Source: Chaenocephalus aceratus (lineage: Eukaryota; Chordata; Actinopteri; Perciformes; Channichthyidae). From it: 64,000 bases of DNA. Below are positions 12,325 to 23,301 of this stretch, piece by piece; position 1 is the stretch's first letter, and each line of letters begins with the position of its first letter. The notes under the pieces are model-generated. The model was not told where the DNA came from and did no database searches. It saw nothing but the letters and a program-made list of their open reading frames with translations. Both the position numbers and the translations under genes were made by a program. The stretch covers positions 131,501 through 195,500 of the forward strand of contig JAMFTG010000214.1 of NCBI GenBank assembly GCA_023974075.1, in the 5' to 3' direction.

Positions 12325-12671
12325 CTCATGGAAGCACGGCATTCGTTTGTGTCGGCTGCCCTTAAAGGCAATGTGAGCGTCCATTCCCATTGGATAATGG
12401 AGAATTGTACACCCGGAAGTAAGTATTCCCCTTACTGTCGATTGATTGTACAGTGATATCTGCACTACTCATCGACTAAAAAACACCAGATTATCCTTGT
12501 TAATTACACAACATTGATTGGTTTAAATTGTGTGCAATGCTTTTGTATTTTTCCCCTTCGATTCGGAGAAACAAATATTTTTTCTGAGTAAAGGATGGCA
12601 GAAGACACTACATTACCCAGAATCCCCAGCTATCGTTTGGACTAGACCATGTGCTCTGTTTGACAAACCCC
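12325..12671. repeat. Left arm of 347-bp inverted repeat (unit A)
   Basis: CTCATGGAAGCACGGCATTC onward to TTTGACAAACCCC is the imperfect reverse complement of 14662-15008. Identity looks above 90 percent by eye. Confidence 0.9.
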
Positions 12672-14661
12672 GTTTTTTTCACCATTCATTCCGATGGCTG
12701 GCGTCTATGTCACATGATCTTCACATTTCTCCCTGCAGAAAAAGAAAACATTGCCGAACTTCGTTTTATTCTCGGTGGAAAATGTCTATTTTAAAGTTAG
12801 TTTGGCCATTAAAATGCGTTTTGATGTAATTTGATGCGAGAAATATGAGTTGTTATTTCAGATTATGTGTGCAGTGGATGTACATGATCTTTAGTTTGCT
12901 AGTTATTACGAAGATTACTTCAGGAAATCGCGACGTTTTCATTGTTACCAAGGTGGTTGCTAGGGACGCTGCTATCGATATTATTTCTGTTATGTTGTGT
13001 AACTGTTTAATGGTGTTATCTTTATTGCTACCCCCCTTCCCCGTCAATGTATAGTGTTGGTCCACAGCCTAAACATATTAGTTTAACACAATCCGCATCT
13101 AAAGATACGTTATTTTCCCCTGTGCAATTCCTGTCTCACATCTCAGAGCACATTGTCATTAACAAATACCGGAAACAGACAGAAAACCTTTTTAAAAAAT
13201 AAAATAATACCTTATTCCGAGTGTACTTGCTTTTCTCTTTGAAAGTCATCACATACCGGCATTGTAATACACGGTTCGGCTGCATTAAATATTACATATC
13301 TGCCGTAGTTCTGTATTTATAGAGCCCTGATGAGAAGAGCTTTAGACAAACATGAGGAACTGAAATCGTGACGTGGATCATAAATATATCAGCCATTAAA
13401 CAACATCTTACATTTCTTTTCACACAATACGTCTCCTTGCAGTATCAACACTAATTCGGCTGACTTTTATATTTGATCCAATTGGTAGATAGGCTGTATT
13501 TACACCATAAAGGTGCACAGCTGATATAAAGGGACACCTGGTGGTTAAAGCATGTTATTGAATTTCATTATTTTTATTATTAGATATTAATAGGATCCTT
13601 ATAAAGTATATTCATTACTCGTTCGTCTCTACTAATTGTTAATTAAAGACTGTATATAATGACTATTTTGCACTTCCCGTTCAAGATTTCAATATTTTAA
13701 GGTTTATTGACATATCATATAGGCCTACACAACTATGGTGTAGTTCTGCACTGAATGAAAAACTTGGGTCGCAGGTTCCTCAACAGTGCATTACAAGACA
13801 TCTATCAATATGTGTGCATACCTCCAGCAATGTTAACTATGTTGAAGCACTTATTTTAACTGATATTATACATAATGTATTATACTCTTATAAGATGTAT
13901 GCAGATATTTCATCTCCGGCCTTGTCAGGTATTGAACAATCAATAAATAAAGAACACAGAATTGTTAAATATAAAACACAGAATTTGTGCGATTATACTA
14001 AATGATTTACAAATAAACACCACTGCATTACAACTGTTACACATGCTGATGTAACGCAAATGTTCCAACTTGGGATCAATAAAGTACATCTTATCTTAAG
14101 CTGATCGTTTGCTATGCCATATTTGCAAAATTTGCCTCTGAACCTTGACAAGTGCATGTTTCAGGCTTATCAATTAATGTAATGTAATGTAATGTAATGT
14201 TATCAATGAACAAGAGGAGGGGTCACACACATAAGACCAGCTGTTAAATAAAGCTCTTCTGACCTTAGCTGGCATGTGTGTATATATATTAATGCTCCCC
14301 ATTATGGGCACGAGCAATTTTCACCCATTTATTAATTATATGTTAAATGTGAGTGTTTCCTATCCCCTAAACCTCCAGGGATGTACACAGTTTAATACTG
14401 TTAACTTCTTATTATGGGAAATACGAAAACGTCTTTTAAAACTACAACTCCCAGTAGAGACGTGCCATAGAGAACATGTTGCGAAACAGAATAGCCAGCA
14501 TGTGTAGTTCTGGGGACGGGGTGGGGGAGGGGGGGACGCGGTGGACCCGTTCAAATCCAGTTTTGAACAGTCTGCCGTGGTTCCATCCCATTTCAAGTGC
14601 TGTTCGAGGCTCGATAACCCTTGGAGCACCCTCTCCAATCACAGAGCTTGAGGACTATCAC
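12672..14661. other. Spacer between inverted-repeat arms (unit A)
   Basis: About 2 kb, AT-rich, no gene supported. It contains GGGATCAATAAAGTACATC (about 14089), which resembles a LINE/SINE tail, and a TAATG pentamer run at about 14175-14200. Unit B has the same spacer with a hAT element inserted after TTACCAAG. Confidence 0.5.
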
Positions 14662-15008
14662 GGGGTTTGTCGAACAGAGCACATGGTGTAGTCCAAACGA
14701 TAGCTGGGGATTCTGGGTAGTGTAGTGTCTCCTGCCATCCTTTACTCCGAAAAAAGATTTGTTTCTCCGAATCGAAGGGGAAAAATACAAAAGCATTGCA
14801 CACAATTTAAACCAATCAATGTTGTGTACATTAACAAGGATAATCTGGTGTTTTTTAGTCGATGAGTAGTGCAGATATCACTGTAAAATCAATCGTCAGT
14901 AAGGGGAATATTTACTTCCGGGTGAACAATTCTCCGTTATCCAATGAGAATGGACGCTCTCATTGCCTTTAAGGGCAGTCGACACAAACGAATGCCGTGC
15001 TTCCATGA
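14662..15008. repeat. Right arm of 347-bp inverted repeat (unit A)
   Basis: Begins GGGGTTTGTCGAACAGAGCA and ends CTTCCATGAG, complementary to 12325-12671. The unit junction follows within 20 bp; the copy in unit B continues for about 385 bp more before its junction. Confidence 0.9.
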
Positions 15009-15278
15009 GCGTCCATAGACGCATATGGCGTGTTTGTGGTGTAGGTGTGTGTGGTACAGTGTGTGCTTAGATGCAGCGGACAGACAGGTATCAGTTGGTT
15101 TGGTGTCCTCTGCTTACTTTTAATACTTGTAAATAAAACTTTTGGCCCGTAATTTATTTCCCTCATTGTAGCGACCAGAGAGGTGGGGGGGGATATATCC
15201 AGTCTCTGATAGTGTTACGTTATTATGAGAGTGCTCCGTTTGATTCAGAAATGGTATATATTTATATAAATATATATG

Positions 15279-15303
15279 TGTGTGTGTGTGTGTGTATGTG
15301 TGT
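15279..15303. repeat. (GT)n microsatellite
   Basis: Dinucleotide run with one interruption, orthologous to 2466-2492. Confidence 0.9.
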
Positions 15304-15471
15304 GTCCGCATCTGTAGCCTGTTATTGTCTCATTATACCGCACTGTGAATGAATTAAAAGTAAATATATAAGTGGTCATGAACACATCTGTCCTTCAGAC
15401 AGAGGGCTGCTGTGCCTTCTGTCATCATTAATGGACGTCTCTTTAAAATGACCGCTCAGAGGAGAGGAGTT

Positions 15472-15602
15472 CTCATTTCTCTAACCGCCTTCTGCTTCCC
15501 CTCCTCTCTCCCCGGCTCCCCTCCTCGACTCCTCCGTTCGCATCTCCTGTGGGCGGGACTAAGTCTCGAGGATAGGAGTCGAGGAGGGGAGTTAGAGAAA
15601 TG
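15472..15602. repeat. Short hairpin / possible MITE
   Basis: CATTTCTCTAAC at the left pairs with GTTAGAGAAATG at the right. Inside, CTCCCCTCCTCGACTCCT pairs with AGGAGTCGAGGAGGGGAG. It is present in all four units, with the right side lost in C, so it predates duplication. Confidence 0.7.
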
Positions 15603-15651
15603 GGAAAGGGCCCGGGGCTCCGGCACGGTGGGCGTAGTTACCCTTCCTCAG

Positions 15652-15768
15652 ATGCCGGTGGTCACGGCCGACGGGGAACTGGAGCCCGGCCCGGGAGGAG
15701 CGGGTCTTAGCCTTGGCTCGGGCCTTTCATCCGGTCTTCCTTCTTTTTTTCTTAATGGCACAATTTGA
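15652..15768 (+). other. GC-rich short open frame, possible relict exon
   Basis: A 38-codon frame starting [20 protein letters not shown] in a strongly GC-rich patch within AT-rich surroundings. In D (60423 on) it stays open through the position where B has a stop. In A it is frameshifted, and in C it is deleted. I do not recognise it. It may be an old first exon or a chance frame. Confidence 0.25.
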
Positions 15769-16663
15769 TTTTACAGATGTTTATACAAAATAAAATCAAC
15801 TCGTGAATTATTTCGTATTTCAACAAAAAATAAACTACCAAGCAGCATAGCCAATACTGCTATTAAAAATAGCTCCACCTTTGCTTCAATACTAAGGTGA
15901 TGAACAAATTGAAAAATACATAATTATAACAAATATGATTTATTAATAAATGAGAACTTTTACATTTGTAGATGTTGACAAAGTATAATAATTTGTAATA
16001 TTTCTATATCCCTAATAATCTTCAAAACGCTTTCTGGTTCTTTGAAGGCTCTATCCAGACTATCTTCTGGTTATTGTCTGCATCAATCCCCATTATCTCT
16101 TACAACAACAAAAAACAACATCTTGGACATAACCGCAAGACTGTAACCTCTTCACATTCTGTTGAGATTGTGAGTCAATTACTAGCCATGTCTCACACAT
16201 TGCTGTTTTGAATCATTGCTATGTGGATGACAGTTGAACTGGATGATGTAACATGTATGCCATCTGCTGGAAAGAAGACGTATCGCTCTGTTGGCGTCGT
16301 TTGGACAACAAAAGCAGAGTGAAGCTCTCATACCATAAACAACCTTTGAGTAAAGACACCGTCCTGCAGAGAGCACACAGCCCAACAGCACGTTGTTGGT
16401 CTAGCGTCATTTTACAAAACGTTTGCATTAAGACACTAAGACTAGCTGGTCCATTGTAAAGGTCAGTCCACCTTAAATGAGCAGTGGTTCATCAACAGTC
16501 AGTGGTTAACGTATACATCAGAATGACAAAAACATGAAACATATTGTCCACAGACAGATTTCTCTCACCTGTGAACTGTCATAAGACTTATTCATTGTCC
16601 TCTCCATCGGCTTCTGTTTCCATGTGTTCAGCTGAGCTGCTGACTGGAGGCTCTGCCTCTCCG
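15769..16663 (-). other. 3' flank of zinc-finger gene B
   Basis: Equivalent of 4001-4807; no gene. It includes about 60 bases (16590-16654) that code for the acidic C-terminus in the other paralogues but lie downstream of the premature stop here. Confidence 0.5.
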
Positions 16664-18391
16664 TTAATCTGTTTGAATGTCATTAAGCCGTGAGGACTGA
16701 CGACCAACACACTTGTGCCTTTTGAAAACACCACGCCATTTAAATCTTTTGTCACAAACATTGCAGCTGTATATTTCCTCTCCTGTGTGGACTCTCATGT
16801 GTGTCTTTAAATGTCCACTCCGTGAAAAAGCTTTCTTACAGACTGAGCATTTGAATGGTTTCTCTCCTGTGTGGACTCTCATGTGTTTCTTTAAACTTCC
16901 ACTATGTGAAAAAGCTTTCTTACAAACTGAGCATTTGAATGGTTTCTCTCCTGTGTGGACTCTCATGTGTTCCTTTACAGTTTCCTTCCGTGAAAAAGCT
17001 TTCTTACAGACTGAGCATTTGAATGCTTTCTCTCCCGTGTGGACTCTCATGTGTGTCTTTAAATGTCCACTCTGTGAAAAACCTTTCTTACAGACTGAGC
17101 AGCTGTGTGCTCTCTCTCCTGTGTGGACTCTCATGTGTTTCTTTACATTTCCACTATGTGAAAAAGCTTTCTTACAAACTGAGCATTTGAATCGTTTCTC
17201 TCCTGTGTGGACTCTCATGTGTTTCTTTACAGTTTCCTTCCGTGAAAAAGCTTTCTTACAGACTGAGCATTTGAATGCTTTCTCTCCTGTGTGGACTCTC
17301 ATGTGTGTCTTTAAATGTCCACTCTGTGAAAAAGCTTTCTTACAGACTGAGCAGCTGTGTGCTCTCTCTCCTGTGTGGACTCTCATGTGTTTCTTTAAAT
17401 GTCCACTCTGTGAAAAAGCTTTCTTACAGACTGAGCAGCTGTGTGCTTTCTCTCCCGTGTGGACTCTCATGTGTGTCTTTAAATGTCCACTCTGTGAAAA
17501 AGCTTTCTTACAGACTGAGCAGCTGTGCGCTCTCTCTCCTGTGTGGACTCTCATGTGTGTCTTTAAATTTCCACTATGTGAAAAAGCTTTCTGACAGACT
17601 GAGCAGCTGAATGGTTTCTTTCCAGCACTACGTCGGGGATCACTGACAGATTCTTGTCTATGTTTCAGTGAGCTTGAGCCTGAAGCAGGTTCTCTGGTCT
17701 CCTTCCAATCAGCACTGTCTTCAGCGTCAGGTTCAGAAGAGTCTTCAGTGTCTTCAGAAGAGTCTCCAGTGTGGTCCTCAGTCTTTGGTTGTAAACTGCT
17801 CTCTGGATCCGAGTTCCTGGCTGGTTCTGGTCCTCCACAGTCCTCTCCACCAGCTTCTGTTTCCATGTGATCAGTTTGTCTTTGATGAGGCTGAGAGGAC
17901 TGAGGTTTCTCTTCATCATCTTCACTCTTCACAGGGTCAGGAGTGAAAGTGGACTTGGTGATATCAGCCTCCTCCAGCTCCTGAAGCTGCTCCCCCTCCT
18001 GTTCCTGCTTAATGTGTGGGGGGGGCTCTGGGTCCTCCTGGTCCAGACTGGTGCTCCCCTCCTGCTGGTCAGGGGGAGGCTCTTCTTTAACCACCACCAG
18101 CTGCTGGACATCTGCTCTGTGTTTCCGAAGCTGAGGCTGTAAAACAGCGTCCAGTAGTTTCTGGAGTCTCTCGTTCTTCTCTTTGGAAAGAGACAGCTCC
18201 TCCTCGAGCTCTGCTATTGTTTGTTCAAACAGAGCAAATATCTCTTCATTAGCAGCAGTGACTCGCCGCTTCTTCAACGACAGCAGCATCTGGACTTCAC
18301 TCATGTTTCCTAGATCACCTTTTCCTGCAGACTCCGTTAAACACACCGTTTCTCTCTCCATCAAACTCTCAATCTGACTAGTGTTGCTCAC
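16664..18391 (-). CDS. C2H2 zinc-finger protein, unit B (575 aa, 10 + 1 fingers)
   Basis: Intronless. Same N-terminal helix and SUMO-motif linker as gene A, with substitutions MSEVQ, KKRR and SKEKNER. Ten regular fingers span residues 262-541 and a C2HC finger 542-561. Helix contacts (-1,2,3,6) in order: HGNT, QGHT, QGHK, QGHT, RETK, HGNK, QGHT, RETE, HGSK, RGHT. Several linkers are TGERAH rather than TGEKPF. The C-terminus ends DIQTD: a 2-bp deletion relative to A, C and D turns the reading into a stop, removing the last 26 acidic residues. The fingers are untouched, so DNA binding should persist. Antisense frames across the array are products of the 84-bp finger periodicity. Alternative start at M30. 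Confidence 0.88.
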   Translation of the reverse strand: MSNTSQIESLMERETVCLTESAGKGDLGNMSEVQMLLSLKKRRVTAANEEIFALFEQTIAELEEELSLSKEKNERLQKLLDAVLQPQLRKHRADVQQLVVVKEEPPPDQQEGSTSLDQEDPEPPPHIKQEQEGEQLQELEEADITKSTFTPDPVKSEDDEEKPQSSQPHQRQTDHMETEAGGEDCGGPEPARNSDPESSLQPKTEDHTGDSSEDTEDSSEPDAEDSADWKETREPASGSSSLKHRQESVSDPRRSAGKKPFSCSVCQKAFSHSGNLKTHMRVHTGERAHSCSVCKKAFSQSGHLKTHMRVHTGEKAHSCSVCKKAFSQSGHLKKHMRVHTGERAHSCSVCKKAFSQSGHLKTHMRVHTGEKAFKCSVCKKAFSRKETVKKHMRVHTGEKRFKCSVCKKAFSHSGNVKKHMRVHTGERAHSCSVCKKGFSQSGHLKTHMRVHTGEKAFKCSVCKKAFSRKETVKEHMRVHTGEKPFKCSVCKKAFSHSGSLKKHMRVHTGEKPFKCSVCKKAFSRSGHLKTHMRVHTGEEIYSCNVCDKRFKWRGVFKRHKCVGRQSSRLNDIQTD

Positions 18392-18401
18392 GTGTTTCCA
18401 G

Positions 18402-18740
18402 CTAGCATGCTAAGCTAGCTCCTATAGTCCGAGGTAAACGCTCCAGAAAAAAGAGCACAGAGTCCATTCGGAGGTTTATCCAGACACCCAGATGATGGAT
18501 CAGTAGAGCTGGAGCTCACACACACTTTCTCAGGAACACAGAGAGATAATCGAAGCGACGAGACGCAGCATGCAGGGCTCGAGTTATGTGTGAGCTCCGG
18601 TCTTGCCTCTTCCTGATATATGATTTCTCGGGTTTCCAACGAAGTGTGGCTCTCTGCTCGCCACAGCGGCTCTTTATATCCACCAGCTGCTCTCTGATTG
18701 GCCATCAACGAGCGTATCGACGATCGTCCAATCAGAACGG
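18402..18740 (-). promoter_or_regulatory. Core promoter and uORF of zinc-finger gene B
   Basis: Two CCAAT boxes (18728-18732 and complement of 18697-18702), TATAAAG (complement of 18673-18679) and a 21-codon uORF (18467 to 18402), as in unit A. Confidence 0.6.
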
Positions 18741-18988
18741 AGCTCACGTTGGGAAGGCTCTTTATGCGGCTTATTTAAAAATAAAACAGGACACATTTAA
18801 CCAGACCATAACCCTTAATATAAACAGTGTTTGATAAATAATCACACAGAAACACTTGACATTTGCAGTGCATCCAGAGAATGTTAATTATATTCAAATG
18901 TGTTACGTTTGTAAGGTGTAAACACATTAATATGAAAACAATCCCTTAAACTAAAATGTGACAAATCCAATCTAAATGACTGCGATAT
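18741..18988. other. Upstream flank of gene B
   Basis: Non-coding, matches 6470-6690 and 35110-35350. Nothing further seen. Confidence 0.4.
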
Positions 18989-18996
18989 ATTCCCTG

Positions 18997-20556
18997 CAGG
19001 CCCGGCTCCAGGATGAAATGACTGAGGGGGCTGTTAAAAAATCAGAGGGGCCGATTTTTCAAATATTTTAGATTTTTTTTTTCTCTTCTCACAACAACGA
19101 AAAATACTGGCAATGTAATGAATTGACACACAAAGCTTTTTTCCTTCTCACTGCTCTACAATATCTTTGCTTCTTTATTTGTATTCCGGATTTACCCCTC
19201 TCGTTCTGTTCTTTTCCTCTGATCTTTAATAATAGATAGTACATTATCAGATGGCTGCACTTTGGTTAACAGACTAACATTGATTTGAATTTATACATTG
19301 ATTTCCTCAATGTATAAATTGACAGGCTCTGTAATTATACCATAACCTTTTCTCCTCTATCCCTTAACTCATCTTCCTATCAAATGTACTTACTTACTAT
19401 CTACTCTATGTCAGGATTAAAGAACAATTATTCTGGGTTGACCCCTCTCATTCTGTTATTTTCCTCTGATCTTTAATAACAGATAGTATATTATGGCTGC
19501 ACTTCGGTTAACAGACTAACATTGATTTCCTCCATTTATAAATTGGCTCTGTAATTATACCATAACCTTTTCTCCTCTATCCCTTAACTCGTCTTCCTAT
19601 ACAGATGTTACTTACTTACTATCTATCTAGAAAAATGTATCTGGTTGATTTTTTATTTCCAGGATTGAATGTTCAAACCAACGCCTAAAACCTGGCATTT
19701 CATAAGAAAGTGACTAATATATAAACCAAATGTAATATTGGATAAAACACTACACCAAATGGACAGACACAGATTAAAAGTAAAGTCCCCTGGTTTGTCT
19801 CTAGAGTAAAACTGCAATGAGAAAAAGCAAATCAATGTTCCACAATCCGCCACTAGATGTCGCTCATTGTACCAATACAGATTACCACAACAGAGCTGTG
19901 CAAATAAATTTTCCCCTGGGGACAATCAATCTAATCTAAACTAATGTAATATTCAATCCCATACTTGGCGATTGAGAATATACATTCGTAATTTACCTCG
20001 TTTAAAGTACTTTTGTTGTAATACTATGGATTTAGTTGACACTACTCGCCGAGTTTCAAGAAGAAGAAGAAGAAGAAGAAGTAGTCGAAGAAGTAGTCGA
20101 AGAAGAAATACGCTAACGCTACAAAAAGACACAACACTGTTATTCTGTTTTTACTGACATGTATCATTTTATTTCACATTGTTCTGTTTTTTAACGCACA
20201 TTCAAAAACGGGAACCTTTTCATGAGTTTCAACCGGGGGTACCGGCCACCAAAAACGGGGACTTTGCCTGGAAAACGGGGACGTTTTGGTCACTGTGTGA
20301 GAACTGTGTTTACAGCTAAGCACACACGCTAACATTAAGACTACACTTGGGGTTGAGGCTTGTTTACACGTTGCTTGACCCACACATCTGATCTAAACAG
20401 AGTAATGTGTGTTGGGGAAAATAATTATTTAAAGTTATTTAATAATTGTGACATTTATTGTACTTTTTGATGGATGAATGATGCTCAAGGTGAGGGGGCA
20501 AATAAGACAACTGAGGGGGCAATGCCCCCTTTTGCCCCCTCGTGGCGCCGGGCCCG
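18997..20556. mobile_element. hAT-like non-autonomous element, 1560 bp, 8-bp TSD
   Basis: Ends CAGGCCCGGCTCCAGG and the complement of CGGGCCCGGCGCCACG. ATTCCCTG flanks both sides (18989-18996, 20557-20564), and the paralogous sites in A, C and D have it once. An 8-bp duplication plus CAGG-type ends fits hAT. Internally a block near 19190-19390 is repeated at about 19437-19620, and an AAG run lies at about 20058-20106. No transposase frame. Confidence 0.85.
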
Positions 20557-20564
20557 ATTCCCTG

Positions 20565-21395
20565 TACTGAAGTAATACTAAAAAAACATAATATCTGCCT
20601 TAAAACAGTACACTGTACGGTTAATGAAACATTACGAGGTAAACAAACATAACATGTAAGTCGCTTTGGATAAAAGCGTCTAACACATAACATGTAATGT
20701 AATGATAAGCTTTCAGAGGTGCACCAATCAGGGGGCTGCAGGTCTGGAAACAGGAGCTGTAGCAGTTGGCTTTGTCCTGTAAACACATCCTGAAGTTTAC
20801 CTGTTGTCTAATGAAGTGGTGGAACACGCTGGAGACCTGGTTGCATTACAAAGTGAATATCTATTTCCAGAGAAATATAGAATGTTTGGAAGTGTTTGGA
20901 AAGAGCTCAAACACAGATCAATACATAGCAAGCACACCATCTGTCAGGTGTGGCATGACAACATACAGTATCATATCAAACAGGGATTTGAAGCCACTGC
21001 AATATTTCACATGTCAAATTCTGACGGCGTGAAAAAGCATGCAGACATCGTTGCTGAGGTGATAATACCTCCAGTTATTAACTGTTAAATCAAACGTTTA
21101 TTCATGTTCAGCATTTGTAATGACTCAATAAATGCATTAGATATTATGCATATAGATATCACAATAACTATTTATGTTCAAACACATGACTACAAAAAGA
21201 GAAATAAAACATATAGCCTAAATCAAATGTGTAAGATAGAAACAAATGTATAATAATAATGTAATATTCTATTGGAAAGCATTTAACTCTCCTCTTTCTA
21301 TGAAATAAACAAAGTACTGTAGTAATCAACTATTTCAAATGTATAGTAGAAAGTAGAATCGACAAGGAGTACTGCAGCAAAACATTATTAATGAC
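20565..21395. other. Upstream flank of gene B, distal part
   Basis: Equivalent of 6700-7530. It contains the SINE-like GTAAGTCGCTTTGGATAAAA tail near 20657 and the open frame described at 20804-21088. Confidence 0.4.
20804..21088 (+). other. Unrecognised open frame, candidate terminal exon
   Basis: A 94-codon frame following a CATCCTGAAG that could act as splice acceptor. It contains LFPEKYRMFGSVWKELKH, then HTICQVWHDNIQYHIKQGFE and finally VIIPPVINC and a stop. Composition looks protein-like and few substitutions separate B and C. In A and C two extra nt near the start shift the upstream half. I do not recognise any family. It could be a relict exon of the ancestral locus or non-coding sequence that is open by chance. 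Confidence 0.25.
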
Positions 21396-21916
21396 TGTTA
21401 CGTACTCCCCCCCCCCTTTTGTTGTCCTCTTTGTTCTCTCTGCTGTGCAGGAACACCTGGCTCCGCCTTCCTCAGGTGTTCCCAGTTGATACTCAGCCGA
21501 GCTCGGCGCAGGTGTTCCCAGTTGCCAATCAGCCCACGCATAAAAGAGGAGACTGAAGGAGAAGGAGGAGGCCGATCACTACTCCGGATGTCTCTGCTGT
21601 GTCAGAGCTCTTTTGCCTTTTTGTTGTGTTTCCTGGAGGACGTGTTAGTATTAGGTTTTCGCGGCTTTATTTCTCCCGTTAGGTTCTGTTGGATTATGGG
21701 TAGCGGAGGAAGGCTCTGGATCCTACGGCCCGTGGTGTGGTTGGCCCAAGTCCCCTCCGTCTTTTTGTTTGTTTAACTGTACTCCAGTGTATGTTTTATG
21801 ATTGTGGCAATAAATGTATGATCACAGTTTAGTCCCTACGTGTTGTGTACTTTTGTTTTATGTTGCGGACTGCCTCACGAGCCACTACTATTGAGTAGGG
21901 AGGCGGGTCGTAACGT
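21396..21916 (+). mobile_element. Probable solo LTR, 521 bp, unit B
   Basis: Private to unit B. Begins TGTTACG and ends GTCGTAACGT, short inverted termini like the LTR at 38279. Contains GCATAAAAGAGG (TATA-like, about 21538) and GGCAATAAATG (polyadenylation-like, about 21808), in the order expected for an LTR. No clear TSD against the empty site in A, so the exact right end is uncertain. Confidence 0.55.
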
Positions 21917-22174
21917 AATTGATGAATTAAAACAACACAGTAAACACAGAGTTACCCAAGATGTTTTAAATAGATTAGAATAGAATATTATTGCTATTGT
22001 CATCGTGCAAAGATAACAACATTTATTTGGCCTCTCTCACTGCAGTTATACAAATAGACACAAATACATTAATGAAAAAACGAGATTGATTTACTTTTGA
22101 TAAGTTTCCTTTTTGTTGGACAACAGTTCCGTGATAATACTCCGTAGATGCTGCAGATACTAAGAGCTGCTGCT

Positions 22175-23199
22175 CAGTGTGCGAACTATACCACGGTCTC
22201 CAGGGGAGCCGGGATTATTATTATTTTTTGCGGGGGGGGTGGGTAAATGCTGATCCGATTAATAGCAACAGCACAGACATAGGCCTATTATAAAGAGAAA
22301 ATCTGTTGCACACGGGGTGGTGACACAGGTCTACATTTACATGAAACGTCCCGATGGATCATGTTCATGTCAACAGATTTCCCGAGCATGTATGGGCTAC
22401 GCAAACTTCAATCAACTTGATAATAAATAATCCACGGACCACCAATGTAACGTTTGACTGTTTAATGAAATCAACTTAAAATGACTCAAAAACAGGCTAC
22501 ATTGTTTCACATGGGCTATAGCCTATTATGGCTGTAGCCCACACAGAGCCGAACACACGCGATAAGAGCAGCCAGCGGCACCAACCATGAACAATATTAA
22601 TATTAATAATACAGCTATAGCACAACACAACCCTCTCACTGCCTGGAGAGATGCGACGCCACACACACTACACAACGGCTCGTCTTGTGTCTCTCAGCCC
22701 CCAAGTTAACGTTAGCTGTCAAGTTAGCACTAGCACTGACCTTAGCTCCCTCCTCTCTCGGTTCTGTTGTAGCAGCAGTACGATATGCTACCACCAGCTA
22801 CATTCGGTTGGTCTGCTTGATCAGGTTGTTTGGCCGTCTTTTTAAAGAAATTGCCCAAGGTACGTTGTTTTTTTCTTTTCGACATGTCAGCAGCAGCAAC
22901 AATGCCTGGTAAACATGCAGCACTAACTAAACGAGCTTGTGAGTGGGTGGAGCTGCGGGCAGCGTGCACGGTGCAAGCAGGCGACACTTTTTTCATGAAT
23001 CATAAACTCTAAATATAATTTTATTTCACTTATTTTACACCTTTGAAAAAAAAAACATGCCCAAAATGGAATTTATTTGGTCATCATATCAGTATTTTAG
23101 AGAGCTCCCCCCAAATGTCACAAACCATGTTCCCAGGGGAGCTCATGTCACCACTAGGGGAGCTATAGCTCCCCCTGCTCCCCTCCAGTTCGCACCCTG
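22175..23199 (-). mobile_element. hAT element fragment with transposase N-terminus, 8-bp TSD
   Basis: Ends CAGTGTGCGAACT and the complement of CAGGGTGCGAACTGG. CTGCTGCT flanks both sides (22167-22174, 23200-23207), and unit C has the continuous sequence. On the minus strand from 22885 a frame starts MSKRKKQRTLGNFFKKTAKQ, the usual opening of TTF/ZMYM1-like hAT transposases, and breaks off within about 45 codons. It is an internally deleted copy. Confidence 0.8.
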
Positions 23200-23301
23200 C
23201 TGCTGCTCTGACTCTCCCTCTCTGGGTCTCCTCTCTTCTAACCGAAGGGGGAAACAGCGCAACTCAACAGAAAACTAATTATTCCTAATTTCCTACAATG
23301 T

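Noticed and set aside
16713..17594. 293-codon plus-strand frame with repeated SPVWTLMCVFKCPLCEKAFL
   Set aside because: Antisense of the zinc-finger array, kept open by the 84-bp finger periodicity. Equivalents at 4935-5312, 33158-33922 and 61481-62329 were also rejected.
20558..20830. TTTGGATAAAAGCG segment as an active SINE
   Set aside because: Only a tail-like fragment is visible, with no tRNA- or 5S-derived head, and it is shared by all units as old sequence.
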